From the NCBI GenBank assembly GCA_034766995.1, contig CM068323.1, forward strand, positions 19,487,112 to 19,551,111: a stretch of 64,000 nt of DNA. The letters run 5' to 3'. Made by a program: the position numbers and the translations under genes. The notes under the pieces were generated by a model. It had not been told where the DNA came from, did no database searches, and saw nothing but the letters and a program-made list of their open reading frames with translations. Positions 26,871 to 40,500 of the stretch are shown here, piece by piece. Source of the DNA: Acanthacorydalis orientalis. Taxonomy: Eukaryota > Arthropoda > Insecta > Megaloptera > Corydalidae. Position 1 is the stretch's first letter; each line of letters begins with the position of its first letter.

Positions 26871-28768
26871 TAAACAAATAAAATATGAACAATGAATTTT
26901 TCGTAAGACTAAAGAAACGGATGGACTGAATGAAGATTATGAATTTTGTATGATGTTTCTTTTCTTCTGTTTGTTGTTGTTGTTTTCTTTATTAAATCGT
27001 GTGTAGCAATAAAAATATGAATGTGTACTTCTTTCTCTGATGGTTCACCTTCTTAAAATTAAACAGAACGTCTTAGTAAGCTTTTTATTCTCTTTTGTGT
27101 ATTATCCTAGTTTATTTCTTAATAGTTTACATTTCTTTGCATATCTACAATTCTGTAAAATAACAAAATTTTTAGAATCTACTATATGAGCATACCTTAT
27201 CAGTTATTTATATAAAATGTATTTAAATATTCATCACTCAATTAATAATCAACGTGAATTTCAATTTTTATTTATATTTTAAATAAAACTTTTGCAGTTA
27301 TATAGAGAATAAGTAAATGGAAACATTAATAATAAACAAATGACTGAAACGAATAAAAGTCGACGATAAAATCCATCTATTCGAAATGACATACGAAAAA
27401 GAACTTTTTTTATAACCATTTTAATGTACGCAATTTTATTATGTACGCTTCTTTATTCTTATTTTTTTAATTCGCCCTTTATATTTAATGTGCTTTGTTT
27501 GTATACAACATTCAGTTTAATTTCAATTAATTGAAAACACGTAAGAAAACTTAATGCTTCTAACGAAGAATAAAAGAAATAAATACATATATCAACATGT
27601 ACAAACGTATGCAGTGGATTGTTAAAACAGAATATTAAAAAAAATGTACCATGTGTAGATAAATATTCGGTAGGCCTGGATTTCACTGTTCATTTCCCTA
27701 ATGAAAAATGATGAAAAGAAAATTGCATCGCGTAGTAAAGTTTCGTATAAAACTGCTGTTAAAAAAGACTTACTTTATCATCGTTTATCACTTTGTGTTG
27801 TTGAGCGCAACCTCTGGACAAATCCTGCAGTTTCTTTCAAGTCCAGATATTCCCAGAGCTATCAATAGATTTGAGTCAGTTGGCATATATCCCATGGGAG
27901 AACTGGCTTTACTATCTAAAGTTCTGTATAAACCGTACAACTAAATTGTTACTTTTATAGAAAAAGAAAATTTATACGGGCACCGTAGCGGTAGAAGCAG
28001 ATAGACACACTAGGTCTGTTTTTCATACTGATCCAGAGTAATATTTTAAATACAGAAACTAACAAAAAATATATTGAGAAAATACGGGTGTTTAAAGTGT
28101 GTTGTAAAGTTAATTATCACGTTACTAGCAGATAATTAAAATCTTATTAAATTTAACTTGAAAAGTTTTCCAATAAAACTCTTTTGTTACTTTGAAGAAA
28201 TCGATAAATGAGAAATATCGGTTCTCCATACCATATTCAGTGTTGTTAAATATTGAATATGCTTTAAAATATACTTATATATTAATAAACATTCTTGCTA
28301 CATATAAAAAAGAGAAGAAAAATTACCAACGTAAAAAAGATAATTTGATTTTACAAAAGATCACGACATTTTCTAAGAAACAAATATTTTTCGTAGCTAT
28401 TATTAAAGAAAGTAAACATGATTTTAATATTCTCTACTTGACTGTTAAATATTACCATTTACCAGCCATATATACTGAGAAATTGATCGATTATGATTAG
28501 AAAAAATATGGTTTTCTCGATTTTCAATACGTATTGATATCCAAAAATATTACAGATATTTCATTTCATAACTAGAATTTTATTTGAAAGAGTATGATTT
28601 TTAAAACAACTATTTTGTTACACAATATTAGTTTAATTTAAATTAATCTATCAATCCTAAACGTATTCAATCACAAATAACTTCATTTTCTGTAATTTTT
28701 AAATTCCAATAATATGTTTATCAAAATTTAATTAAAAAATATTCTACTATTTCTTCTTCATAATTTAA
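26871..28768. other. AT-rich DNA, no recognised gene
   Basis: The plus frame 27708-27944 begins at an ATG and has mixed composition in its second half, but it shows no domain or splice support. The plus frame 28192-28500 is lysine-rich noise. Confidence 0.5.
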
Positions 28769-28769
28769 T

Positions 28770-28805
<36 letters not shown>

Positions 28806-28813
28806 GAGAGAGA
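28769..28813. repeat. Compound (AT)n(AGAT)n(AG)n array
   Basis: AT units, then four AGAT units, then ATAAATAGAGAGAGAGA. Confidence 0.9.
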
Positions 28814-28980
28814 CATTTATAATTTCTGCGAATGAAACAATTTTACAATATTAAAAATACGTATAGCATGTCACAGTTCTAGAATAAATGTGATGTTTAC
28901 AGTACACGTATTTATTTGCATTGCACAACAAATGAATCTAATACATATATGTCTATATGATACATTAGGAAATTAATAAA

Positions 28981-28983
28981 TTA

Positions 28984-29027
<44 letters not shown>
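28981..29027. repeat. (TA)n array
   Basis: One G interruption near 28989, then about 18 units. Confidence 0.95.
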
Positions 29028-29029
<2 letters not shown>

Positions 29030-29272
29030 TATGTGTACCAATTGTAAAAAGATGGATTAAACGAGAAATGTTTAATACTGTATAATACCTAAGTGTACTG
29101 TAATTAAGGAAAGTAATACAGGAAATAGCAGAGATGAGAGATTATATATTGTAATCCTATTTAATCAATACAATATACAATGTGTGTTTGAATGAAATAA
29201 TATGGGAATTATTTCAATTCCAGTACTAATTAGTGCTATAAATATCTTCACCTCTAAACAGTCATATACATT

Positions 29273-29274
<2 letters not shown>

Positions 29275-29305
<31 letters not shown>
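29275..29305. repeat. (TA)n array
   Basis: CATACATA head, then about 13 units. Confidence 0.9.
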
Positions 29306-29308
<3 letters not shown>

Positions 29309-29411
29309 GTATAAACATACATTATACAAATTAGATACTAATTTATAAAATTCTTTGGATTCAACTGATAAATTACAGACAGATGTCTACATAATATTTC
29401 AATTAAAACTG

Positions 29412-29431
29412 ATATATATATATATATATAA
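29412..29431. repeat. Short (TA)n array
   Basis: About 10 units. Confidence 0.85.
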
Positions 29432-31639
29432 CATTTTACATCTGCTGTATTAAAATAACGTTTAATTTTAAAATAAAAAAAAGGCATACAATAATTGAGA
29501 AAACTATATTTACAACTAAATTTTATGCGATGCAAATTTTTTATTCACTCCTAGTGTTAATAATTCCAAACGAAAACGTTTCGGTAATGAAAAACATTTT
29601 AACAAAGCCCTGTTTAAGTCAGAACCAAGAGAAAATAATCCAATTGTCGTTCATCGAAACTAATAAACTGAACTATCAATCGTTACGTGTTTCGATCGAG
29701 CCGATAACAACGTTCATATCAGCGTGAGCCGTTTCTTATCCGGTTCTTAGATCGTACTCAATTTATAACTCATCAATATATTATAAGCGAACGAAACGCA
29801 AATATAATAAAGAAACACCTATAGAAGGGAAATTCACAAATAAACCGCGATGTAGAAATTACATCACGATATTTCGCTAACACGACGGCCGGAACACTTC
29901 ATCAATCAAACTCTTCCTGTTGTCATACACGTTTACCGATTCAATATAATAAACTGCATGTTCTCTTTTTTCTGTACGTTCACGTTAAGTTGAACAGCCG
30001 ATGGAATCGATAAGATTTGTTTTTTCGAAGATTTTAGCAATTATTTGCATACCTCTATATAGCCATATATACGAAATAAGAAAAAAGTTAAAGAAAGAAC
30101 AAAAGATCTACTAAAATATTTAAAAAAAAGAACTTGTTACAAAAAGTTGTTTCGGCAAGAAAATGAATACTAAAAATAAAAGAAAAAAAATATAATCTTA
30201 TTGATTTGTTCTGCAGATTTTATTATTTTTCATATATGTAGTGTGAAAAATAATCAAAACAATGATCCGTATAATATTATTTATATTGTAAATTATCTAA
30301 ACATCAATTAACTAGGTACATGACAGAATTAAATTGGTTAACATTAATAACTTCAAAAATATTAACACTTGTAGAATAAATAATTTGTGTTAAAAGGCGA
30401 AAAATGTATTAACACACGAATATCATCGACCTAAGTGAATTTTCTTAAAGAACGAACCGATTCTTATAGTTATTTAAATTATATTTGTTATCTTTGATTT
30501 TGAATAATATTAAAAATAAAAAACAAAATAATTAATGAGTAGTTGTTTTTAATATAACATTACGAGTAAATAAGATAGAAGAATAAGACATTTCAAATTA
30601 GAGAAAAATAGCAATGGGGGAAAATCTCACTAAATACAATTTAAATGAGATCATATCTTCCTTTACCTACAATTATTACTCTGTTATGTTAAACGGTTCT
30701 TAAGGTGGTTAAAACACTTATCTAAAGAAATACAAGGGTAAAAGTTAATATTAAAAGCTCTAATCGTCAGCTCACTGCTGATGACATTATCGTTTTATCG
30801 TTAAGATTTCATCTGACTTTAATTTTTGTTTAAAAGCGAAAAAAATTATAATTATTTTCGTTTTTTCTTAACTTACATTTGAAACGACAGACAAAATAAA
30901 GAACTTATTTAAGTTTATCAAAATGAAACTCGTGAGACTCGAAAAAATTAAAATGTAAATAAAAAATGTCTATAAAAGCTTCGATTGGAAATGAAATATT
31001 AAATAAACTTTAAATATCCTTCAATCGCATGCACTCTAAGAAAATACGATATTTAATAGACACATACTTTGCTTCGATTACAAATCCTTTCTATTCAATA
31101 AGATCTTTAGAGTATTATTTATTTTATTCATCCTAAGGGACACTTTATCAAAGGGTTTTAATATCTATTTTAAGATTTTATAACTATTTTAATATGCAAA
31201 TTATAAACAAGTTCATTTACGCTTTGAAATTTAATACTTGTTTTAATATGTAAATTAAATATAGTAAATTTAAATTATTTCAGCAGTAAATATCAGATGT
31301 TTATTTATATGTCCATTATATAGTTATTAGTTGAATAAATATTACACTGCTTTTTACGAATTTATATTCAAAAACCTAATGTATTATATTTCTCGTTTGT
31401 TTATAAATTTTGAAGAATGTTGTTTTTAACTTTTATGCATAATATTTCTTTATATTATATTACGTAAAATTTTTTATACTTCTAATTATTTTATATTGTG
31501 GTTTATATCTCGTATAATTTTTTTAAAAATACATTCTACAATAAACATTTTTAAAAGATAAAATATTTGTAAGCATTTTCATTTTATACAATATATTTCT
31601 GTTATAAATGAATAAAGATATATTTCAACGAGAAGAATG
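29432..31639. other. AT-rich DNA, nothing recognised
   Basis: No arrays and no supported frame; a modestly GC-richer patch at 29690-30000. Confidence 0.55.
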
Positions 31640-32110
31640 TGTCCAACTTTTTTGTAATAAACATATTGGAAATTATCAGAGACCGCAGATATTTTTCCGT
31701 GGTCTGTGCCACCGTTCGATCGAAACAAATGTATTTCTCACAAGAACATGCACTCTAAATCTTACTAATCCGCGTCAATTCTGTTTTCCCGGTTGACCTC
31801 GTCCATATCTCCGACTGAAAATTGCAAGAGCGCGCCGTTCGAACGTCAATGATATATAACGGACGATGACGTCACTGCCCATGATGTATAAGACGGGGTT
31901 GCCACGAATATATTGTCGTCGACCGTACCGGAGGGGAATCGAACGCGGACTTATGCTGTCGCTGACGGCAGTCTAATCGCGTCGAACATGTCACGATACC
32001 CGGATCCTCTGAACATTCTGGAATGAGTCGATGTAGAGAACGGATTCAGCACGTGATTGTGCGAGCGTCGAGTCTGCACCGAGACGCCGCAACGTCCGAC
32101 GTCTTTGTGT
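31640..32110. promoter_or_regulatory. GC-rich island with perfect CRE, promoter-like
   Basis: One of the longest GC-rich islands. It holds TGACGTCA (31867-31874), the full palindromic CREB/ATF-type site. TATATAAC stands just before it and GTATAAG just after. No exon with a convincing product follows on either strand. The minus-strand frame 32046-32408 overlaps its right edge but is unrecognised. It could be an enhancer, a promoter or an old repeat. Confidence 0.25.
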
Positions 32111-33456
32111 GCCGGATGCGACAATGAGAAATGTGAGTTATGGCTGACATCGATTGATGTTTATTCGAGAGATTTGTTATTTGCTTAAGATCCGCTTTGT
32201 GTTTGGATATGTTTGCCGGAATAGGTATATACAGAGAGCAGTATTTTTCAATTTGAGATTTACTCTTATTGGACACGTGAAAATATATCCTCGACATATT
32301 GAACATTAAAATCTTCTTTTCTAATCCAACAGGGGAATTTGATTCACATGAAACTAAATTATATTTAGCCATCAATAAAAAAACACTAATCGTCAATGAA
32401 GAAAACATATGACAAAAAATGTTCGGAAAAGAATAAAATCGTTTATTTAATCTAATAAAAATATTTAATAGTAATTATATATATATATCCATCAATCATA
32501 TAAAAAAGTTATTTATAAACTGTTAGGGTACATAAAAAAATTTGATATAACGAGATAACAATATTTTAAATCAATATTATTATATACATACATACTAGGA
32601 ATACTGTTTTAATTTTCATCATCAAGTGTCAATCACATGATTGAACGATTGAAATTATTTACAATGTGTATCCAACATGCACAAAACGGTTAACACAATA
32701 CGACCGAATAGTTTACAATGTGTTAGTAAAAATGAATAATTCGCTACGAAATTCGTGCAAATTTTCAATCAGTAATCGTCGTCACAATATGAACAGGATA
32801 GAGTTAGTGTACCAGTAACATTTTTAGCTTGGGATTAGTAGCCGAATACGAGACAGTGTCCCAACGGTAACCAGTCGCACTAATCCTAAGCAGGACTTAT
32901 TCCGGAGATAAATCATACGTAAATACACTAAATCGGTTGCACCGCATCCCGCGCAACGTCGCTACAACCTAAAAAACATGCGCTTGCGAAGAGTATGTCC
33001 GGATGCAGGCACGGACCGGCGACCTTTCGCAATGTACGATTCAGCACTTTTATCTGCACTATATACACAGACGGCATTACTAATAAATAGTTGCAGGAAG
33101 TAAAACATTTCTATTATTTTCTGTACGGAATGATAATTAAGTTTTCTTTCAAGCAAACGAATTAAAAGTAGTGAAAAATAAATATGTTACCAAAATAGAA
33201 ATGAATGTCCTCAAAAATATTTAAATACATTTTGTACATTTTTATTTTAATTAAAGAAAACAATATCAAACAAGTAAATTACACAACTAAATATCAGAGA
33301 ATGAAAGGTTTCTTCAAACTATTTTCTCGAAAGAAATAAAACCCATGTGTTTATTGAAATAAAAATAATTGTTTTCGTATAGTTATAAGTATTTTATATT
33401 TCTCCCCCTCCCTCGTTACATATTTTCTTTAAAAGAAAAGAATAGTAGTTTAAAAT
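32111..33456. other. Mixed AT-rich DNA, no recognised gene
   Basis: Contains a short TA run (about 32478-32488), a stem-loop (32827-32891) and a GC-richer patch at 32750-33060. Confidence 0.5.
32827..32891. repeat. Inverted repeat / stem-loop
   Basis: Arms GCTTGGGATTAGT (32827-32839) and ACTAATCCTAAGC (32879-32891) pair at 12 of 13 positions around a 39-base loop. It is too short for a tRNA, although the arms resemble an acceptor stem. Confidence 0.45.

Positions 33457-33494
<38 letters not shown>
33457..33494. repeat. Compound (AC)n(AT)n array
   Basis: About 7 AC units followed by about 12 AT units. Confidence 0.95.
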
Positions 33495-33573
33495 GAAAAT
33501 CAATTAATTTTGTTGAGCAATGTTGGTCTACTCTTTTTTAAAAAAATCAATTTATTCATATACATTAAAACCA

Positions 33574-33575
<2 letters not shown>

Positions 33576-33627
<52 letters not shown>
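33576..33627. repeat. (TA)n array
   Basis: About 26 units; 81 bases after the previous array. Confidence 0.95.
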
Positions 33628-33631
<4 letters not shown>

Positions 33632-33934
33632 AGCGAACTGCAAAATTCGATACACCAATATTCCTGTTCATTGACAGAATTTTCAGTACACCGTCGCTCA
33701 TTCATAAAGATTTAAATAATGCATCTCGTTTTCTCCTGACACACCGACTCCGGCTCTGGATTTCCATCTAAAATTTGTACGATTCGTAGCAGTATTAATC
33801 TACATAAGCCACGGTTATTAGAGTTATCGCATGCGTAGAACCGTATTTTCTCCATAGCATTAATCCTTTAATAGCATTGCCTGATGTTCCTTCCCAAGCC
33901 GGAGCATCCGATGAGCGGGTCGAAGAGAAAAGGG
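33628..33934. other. GC-richer island between two TA arrays
   Basis: Mixed-composition DNA with no recognised product. The downstream array begins directly at its edge. Confidence 0.35.
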
Positions 33935-33992
<58 letters not shown>

Positions 33993-33996
33993 GTAT
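33935..33996. repeat. Compound (AT)n(GTAT)n array
   Basis: AT units to 33980, then four GTAT units. Confidence 0.95.
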
Positions 33997-34879
33997 TTAT
34001 AAGACGTACAAGTAAATGAATATTGTGCTTCAATTGGCTTACGAGACATGTTTGTTTGTATTATGATTAGAAGAATATAGATTTGTACTGATGCAAAGCT
34101 TATAACGCTATATTTTAGTAAATACTAACATATTTTTGGATTTAATTTATAATAAAACAAGTAATTTTAAATTAAGATGCATCTCGTTTCATTACAAATA
34201 TATTTATCAAAAGAAAACACTTTTATATAAACATTAAATACCACAATCAACAATACTAGTCATTATTTCGAAAATGATAAAAATTAAAATCAAAATCTAG
34301 TACAGCTGAATTTTGATGTAATATGTTTAATTTCATTTATTTTTTTTAAAAAAAAAAACAAATAAAACATGCATTTGAAAAGTAGATAAATATCAATGCA
34401 GTCATATCTTTAATATATTAAAGATGTTTAAAGATAATAATAATAAGCACCTACTTTTATTTAATTACATCTGGACAATTATTTCGTTTAAAACGTCACT
34501 GGATAAATATTGAACACATTGTTGAGTATTGTCACTGACAGTTGTATATAATATTATGACTTGATGAAATATACTGCTTTATTGCAGTTGAACAAACTCA
34601 GATGATCCAATTAATAGATCAACAATTTATTTTCACTTTACAACACTTGATAAAAATTCATTTTAACACACTGACAATTTGTACGGATTAACGGTCAACC
34701 ATGATGGAAAACAAAATTAAGGGCATGCGTACCGCTCAATTTACGAATCACTTTAAATAATGTGATCGAGGTGCACATGACATTCGCTTGTAAGTGCATA
34801 ATACAACACATGCATACAATACATAGTGCATGCTTTGACTTTGTTCTCTTTTATTCTGAAACAGAAACAGATAACTGTG

Positions 34880-34885
<6 letters not shown>
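33997..34885. other. AT-rich DNA, nothing recognised
   Basis: Contains the T8A11 junction at 34340-34358. Confidence 0.5.

Positions 34886-34941
<56 letters not shown>
34886..34941. repeat. (TA)n array
   Basis: About 28 units. Confidence 0.95.
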
Positions 34942-34944
<3 letters not shown>

Positions 34945-36239
34945 GTTGGTACAAGGTTCTAATAAAATTATTTCATAAAGAATTCAATAAAATAAAGTAT
35001 TGAAAAATCTTCTCGCCTATGAAAATGCAAACGACAGTAGGATATTTTTTTACAGTAACTTCGACTTTGCCAACGATCTGGAAAATACAACGTGTACACT
35101 ATTAACTGCGATGCTCTTTGGGGGAAAGCCACGCTCATCCGAACCATGTTCTTTCGTTCAATGAACAAAAGTTCGTGCCTACTCAAAGCGAACTTGTTTT
35201 TCATTATGCGCGCTTTAATTATGCGAAAGTTTACTTTCCGCCAATACTGGATTTCGTGCGTTGTTCCTTCTATTGACCAGTGAACAACGATAAAAATTTT
35301 AAGTAACTTACAGATTAAATATAGATATATTGGTACAGATACGTGCACATGTACATAATCATCTGTATGTGCATGTATATAACCTAAATTTTCTACCATT
35401 CTCCCAAATTTAACAAGCCTCTTTTTAGATTTTGTACAAATTTTCAATACAATGTTATTATTACATATATTGATTAATTGCACATTTGAATAAAACAATT
35501 GAAAAATCCAGACGGGAAAATTTAGAGAATAGAAGAAAATTCATTATTTTATCTTATACTCATAAATTTAAATAGTCGATAGGTTTTATAGAACGGTTAA
35601 AATGTAATCGAAAAATAATTTGGAAAGAGTGGAAATCATAGATTTAAAATCAAATATATATGGTTGTAAAAAGAGAAGGGTTGAATGATAATTTAGAAAC
35701 ATATAGTTTGTCATATATGGTATAAATTACATTGCTCATTTTTCAGCCTTTTTGCTCTTAATTTTCAGTAAATAATTAATTTGTCCTTATATACTCTTTT
35801 GTTAATATGTTTCACCTATTCATATTCAATTTTTTTTACTTATATTATCTATCAATTACTTTTGTATAAATAAATTGTCGAATTACTAGTCATGTATTCA
35901 AAAAACGAATAAAATATATGTTGAAATCATTTTTTTCGTTAATTTTAGTTTTTTATCTCAGTACAATATTCTAGTATGAAATATTTTTTAAATAAATGTT
36001 TTAAGAACAATTACAAATTAGATGAGGATGACATTTAATCTTCCTCCAAGAATTACTTTTTATAAACATACAAATGACAAATTAAAAAATTGTTGAAGAA
36101 GATTTTAATTAGAAATAAAATCCCCGATCTATATTATTAATAAACGTGTACAGATCGATAAAAATTCGATCGCACTTGTATGAGACTATTGCAAAACCGT
36201 ACTGTACGAACGAGACAGATCACTATAATATCGTAAATA
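34942..36239. other. AT-rich DNA with unassigned minus-strand open frame
   Basis: A frame of 176 codons (34968-35498, minus) is open but begins at TTG. The first ATG leaves about 143 codons. No domain, signal peptide or splice context is evident. Confidence 0.3.
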
Positions 36240-36560
36240 GTTGCCGGTAGTAGCAATAGAGTATGTACAGCATGGAGCGTAGTAGTATCCTGTCTGTATT
36301 TGACAGCTTTCCATCCGGAGCTTATTCGAGAAGCTTTGGAAATATTCCGAGAGCTTTAAAAATTCATGCTGCGGTGATAGAGAAGCGTTGGCTATGTGTG
36401 GTGTCGTCCCGCGCGATACACAACTGCCGCCGACGGGTATCGAAACCATGCCGTATACGTACAGATGCGAACGACTGCTGTCAGAACGTGGGGAAATGTT
36501 AAATAGATTTGTCAACAATGTAGCAAATGTATCGCGAAATAGCAATGTCGACGGGATGCG
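36240..36560. other. GC-richer island
   Basis: Overlapping open frames on both strands; the longest, on minus, continues into the adjacent TA array. No recognised product. Confidence 0.3.
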
Positions 36561-36608
36561 GACTTTTCCATCAATGTGCATGTATATACATATATTTGTA
36601 CACATATA

Positions 36609-36610
<2 letters not shown>

Positions 36611-36677
<67 letters not shown>

Positions 36678-36680
36678 ATA
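36611..36680. repeat. (TA)n array with GTAT end
   Basis: About 29 TA units, then GTATGTATATAC. Confidence 0.95.
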
Positions 36681-37230
36681 CATCTCTATACTTGTCTGCT
36701 TCACTACGCACATATTATTATGTATTTGTTGTTGTCGATATTTTGGTTCTCTGCATATAAATTTTTCTGAAATTTAAACAGTTTCTCAGTACATACACAC
36801 ACATAGAGTAGATATTGCGTTTCGAATTGACGTGTAAAAATGAATATATAAAAATAAACTAAAGTTGATGCACTCAATGTATTCGAGTCAAAAATAAATT
36901 CTATAATGTTAATATTTAACAGAAGTTGTATGAAAAAAAGAGATTACGTCGGACGTGTTTGTATATGTGTAGTGTTTCTAGTTCAGATATTTGCATTGGT
37001 TAACATTTTAAAAGGTCGAAATCCACTTAAAAGTAGAAAGTAATTTAATTAAAATTTATCAAGCGGCGATTTAACACACACTACGGTCGAAATACAGAAA
37101 TTTTAAATCACTATATCGTCAACATCCCGCATTGGTCAAACTTTATTGCGTAGTTGTACGTCCTTTTGAAGAGAATATTGTCACACAATGTAGAGTGTAA
37201 ATTAGTTGACAGTTAAATACACACATAAAC

Positions 37231-37232
<2 letters not shown>

Positions 37233-37291
<59 letters not shown>
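37233..37291. repeat. (TA)n array
   Basis: About 29 units; ACACAC lies about 12 bases upstream. Confidence 0.95.
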
Positions 37292-37294
<3 letters not shown>

Positions 37295-37400
37295 AGCGAG
37301 CTCAAATACAAATATAAATAATACTAAATGGAATATTATCAAATAATATATTATTAGAAAAATAATGAAAAAGGTTTTTAATATTTTCTATTAAAAGTAT

Positions 37401-37405
<5 letters not shown>

Positions 37406-37442
<37 letters not shown>
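37406..37442. repeat. (TA)n array
   Basis: About 18 units. Confidence 0.95.
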
Positions 37443-37445
<3 letters not shown>

Positions 37446-37510
37446 AGATATAATCTACATTTAAAGAGATGTTGATTGAAAAAAATACATAGATAAAAAT
37501 ATCAACACTT

Positions 37511-37526
37511 GTACACACACATATTA

Positions 37527-37592
<66 letters not shown>
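37511..37592. repeat. Compound (AC)n(AT)n array, interrupted
   Basis: ACACACAC, a short spacer, a TA run, an AATA break, then a second TA run. Confidence 0.9.
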
Positions 37593-38498
37593 ATAGTACA
37601 TACATTCACCAACTTGATGTATAACCTGTGATTATTTTATATATTGTGTAAATTCTTTACTGTATGGTTTCGGCAATTTATTGTATTTGGTATGTATAGC
37701 ATTTTTAATTAAATTCGTTTCGTAATTAATAAATGTAATGGATTGCTTAGTGTGTATCGTGTACGTTTGCTCGTTTGAAAATACAAAAAAAAGACCTTTA
37801 ATTCGTTACAACGTCTATGTATAACATGTTAATGCACTGTTTATTTACATTTTAGATATGTATGTGATTTTATTAAGCAATACCATTTTATAAATCGCTA
37901 ACGTTGGATGTGTACGTATTTTTTTCAATTAATTCTTTTGTACAAAAATATTTCAACAAATCTGGTTGATACAACACACATGAATTTTTTTATTAAGGTA
38001 TTTTTCGAAAAAATATCTTAAATCTCTTAAATCGGATACAGCTTATTTTTTATTCGTTCATTTTCAAATTATTTGTGTAACATTCACTCGTAACTTTTTT
38101 GAAAATAAATACTTTATAATGAAAGTCTGAAAAAGTTTCCTTTATGGAAAGTATTATAAATTATAAAGCGAAATTTCAGTTGAACGTTCAGTAGATATCG
38201 AATTTTTTTCGGTACTTTTTGGTTTCATTCTTTTATTTAATATATTAAAAAAATATTCTAAATAGTATACTTCGAATTTCTTGAAATTGAATTGCTTATT
38301 TTTTTACAGTTCAGCATATTACACTTTTTTCAAAAATAGAAATAAAATAAAAATGATTTCAACTTGCATATAGATAACATTATTATTTGAGAAAGCTATC
38401 GATCATTCTTTCGCAAAGTCACTTTATTATCCATACTGATTCATATTATTTATTTACACATTATAAGAGAGGTATGAGAGTATTTCTATTACTTAAAA

Positions 38499-38526
38499 AT
38501 TATATATATATATATATATATATATT
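38499..38526. repeat. Short (TA)n array
   Basis: About 13 units. Confidence 0.9.
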
Positions 38527-39233
38527 ATTCTAGCTATACCCACTGTTAATCAGGCACCTTATAGTTTATAAATATTAGAATTGTATTTAATTCACAAAAT
38601 CCTCTAATATCAAGTGACGTTCCTTTTTATAAATAATTAAAGATAATAGATATTAAAATTTAAAAAAGCACTCTGCAGTATTCACAGTCAAATAATATGA
38701 CATTTATTTGAAAAAAATACCACTGAATATTTCATTTTCAAAACAAAAACGTTTATTGGTTTCCGCAAACTTGGTTTCTAAAACTCGTTTTTCATTTCCT
38801 GTAAAATGTTTCATTTATTATGTATCCCGTTCGTTTTGATTCTCTTGATATATAATTTCATTATTGGCAAAGTATCAAACTCAATTTAAAAAACATAATT
38901 TTTTTATGTTCAATATTTTTATATTACTATTAAATATCAAATTGAATAAGAATTGTATTAAATTTTAATTTGAAACAGAAATAAACTTCATAAATCAGGC
39001 AATTTATTAAAAATTTATAACCATATCAAATATATGTTTAGGTATTTAAATTAAAAATAGCAATGAATAGTTTCACTGAACTGTTATTAAATTTCCTATA
39101 AAATTTAAGTTTGCTTTAATAAACGAAAGTGAATGTTTCGCTTTTAGAATATAATTTTAGCATATTTTGATTAGTATTTCCCAAAATGTGTTAATTATAA
39201 AAAGCTTTAATAATGATCTGAATTTTGTTTTAG

Positions 39234-39234
<1 letters not shown>

Positions 39235-39281
<47 letters not shown>
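39235..39281. repeat. (TA)n array
   Basis: About 23 units. Confidence 0.95.
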
Positions 39282-39283
<2 letters not shown>

Positions 39284-40269
39284 GGCTATGTAATAAACGT
39301 AAAGATAAAATTACACTGATAACACTTGAATTGATAATGACATTGTAATTAAGTACCTGGTTTGGCACTTTACGCAAGTACCGTAAAATAGTAACAACAT
39401 GATTACAATAGCTCTTATTACATTACATTCGCGAATGTGGGTTTCAATGTGTTCATAGTACATTGAACAGACTATATAGCATAAAAGCATGCATGTTTTT
39501 GTAATGTGTCGTCGATCGAAACAATAATTTATAGTAGGAAAGTTTTTTTCGGAAACAATTGTACGGAAATGAATTCGATTACTAAAAAAATATTAGTTGC
39601 TTTTTTCTATTTGTATATGAAATTTCACGCACTGTTTTTTAAACATGCTCATGTTTTAAAACCGCTTCAATCGATATACTAAAATAATTCCTTTTCTAAT
39701 TGAGAATGGAAAATTATCAATTATTGTAGTGAAATTTGTTTTTAAAACAATCTGATAAATTAACTGAAATAAAAAATAGGATAATGTAGAACAAATAAAT
39801 ATATAATTGAGCCTGACGTTAAGTAGTATAATCAAAATTATAAATCAACTCGTACATATATTTCAATAATATTTTTAGGTAATAATTTTTTTCAAACAAA
39901 ATAAAATGCTTGAAAATAATTAATTGATCAATAAATATAAATTTATTGCCGATAAATAATCTTTAATTAAATTTATTTGTTTGATAGGCTCATAACTGAA
40001 TAAAGCGGTGAAAGAAAACATTGATTTCATACAATTTTATTACATTTCGTAACCAATTTGAATGGTTCAAGATTAATTCAGATTAAAAATCATGAGAGTG
40101 CAGAACTCGATAATCGATCCGCACAGAAATTCTTATAGAAGCAACGCAGACATATAATAATAATTAGCAATTCAATCAAGCTACATTGCGAGTATGCAAA
40201 TTTAAATCCGTCAGACACCACAATGAAAATTAAAGTAATATCAATAACAATTAAGAAACTCGTACTGTG

Positions 40270-40500
40270 CACGCGAACATATCTTGTTGAACGATATTAC
40301 GTGTGTCCATCGCGACGAGTACCCTCCACGGAACAACTCTTCATTCGCAGTATTCTGAGCTGTTCGAGATGAGCGGGCGTCGGGTCGGACTGGCGGCGCG
40401 GTAATCAAGCAGAGACAATTCCGACTCAAACTCCCGCAATAACGAGTCCCTCGACGCCCAGCGCCAGCCACAAGTGAACAAAAGGGTAAATGCATGCGGG
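40270..40500. other. GC-rich island
   Basis: A sharply GC-richer block, most pronounced at 40370-40475. The minus frame 40241-40495 is unrecognised and has no visible splice support. Confidence 0.35.

Larger units (their letters stand above)
37593..40269. other. AT-rich DNA, nothing recognised
   Basis: Only two TA arrays and no supported frame. Confidence 0.55.

Noticed and set aside
31930..31990. GGGAATCGAAC motif suggesting a minus-strand tRNA T-arm
   Set aside because: The flanking bases do not form the T-stem, and no acceptor or anticodon stem could be placed.
32046..32408. 120-codon minus-strand frame with a signal-peptide-like N-terminus
   Set aside because: The first 20 residues are fairly hydrophobic, but a lysine interrupts them and the rest has no cysteine pattern or family. 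Not listed as a gene without transcript support.
34968..35498. 176-codon minus-strand frame
   Set aside because: It opens with TTG; from the first ATG it is about 143 codons. No recognised motif, and the residue mix resembles AT-rich noise.
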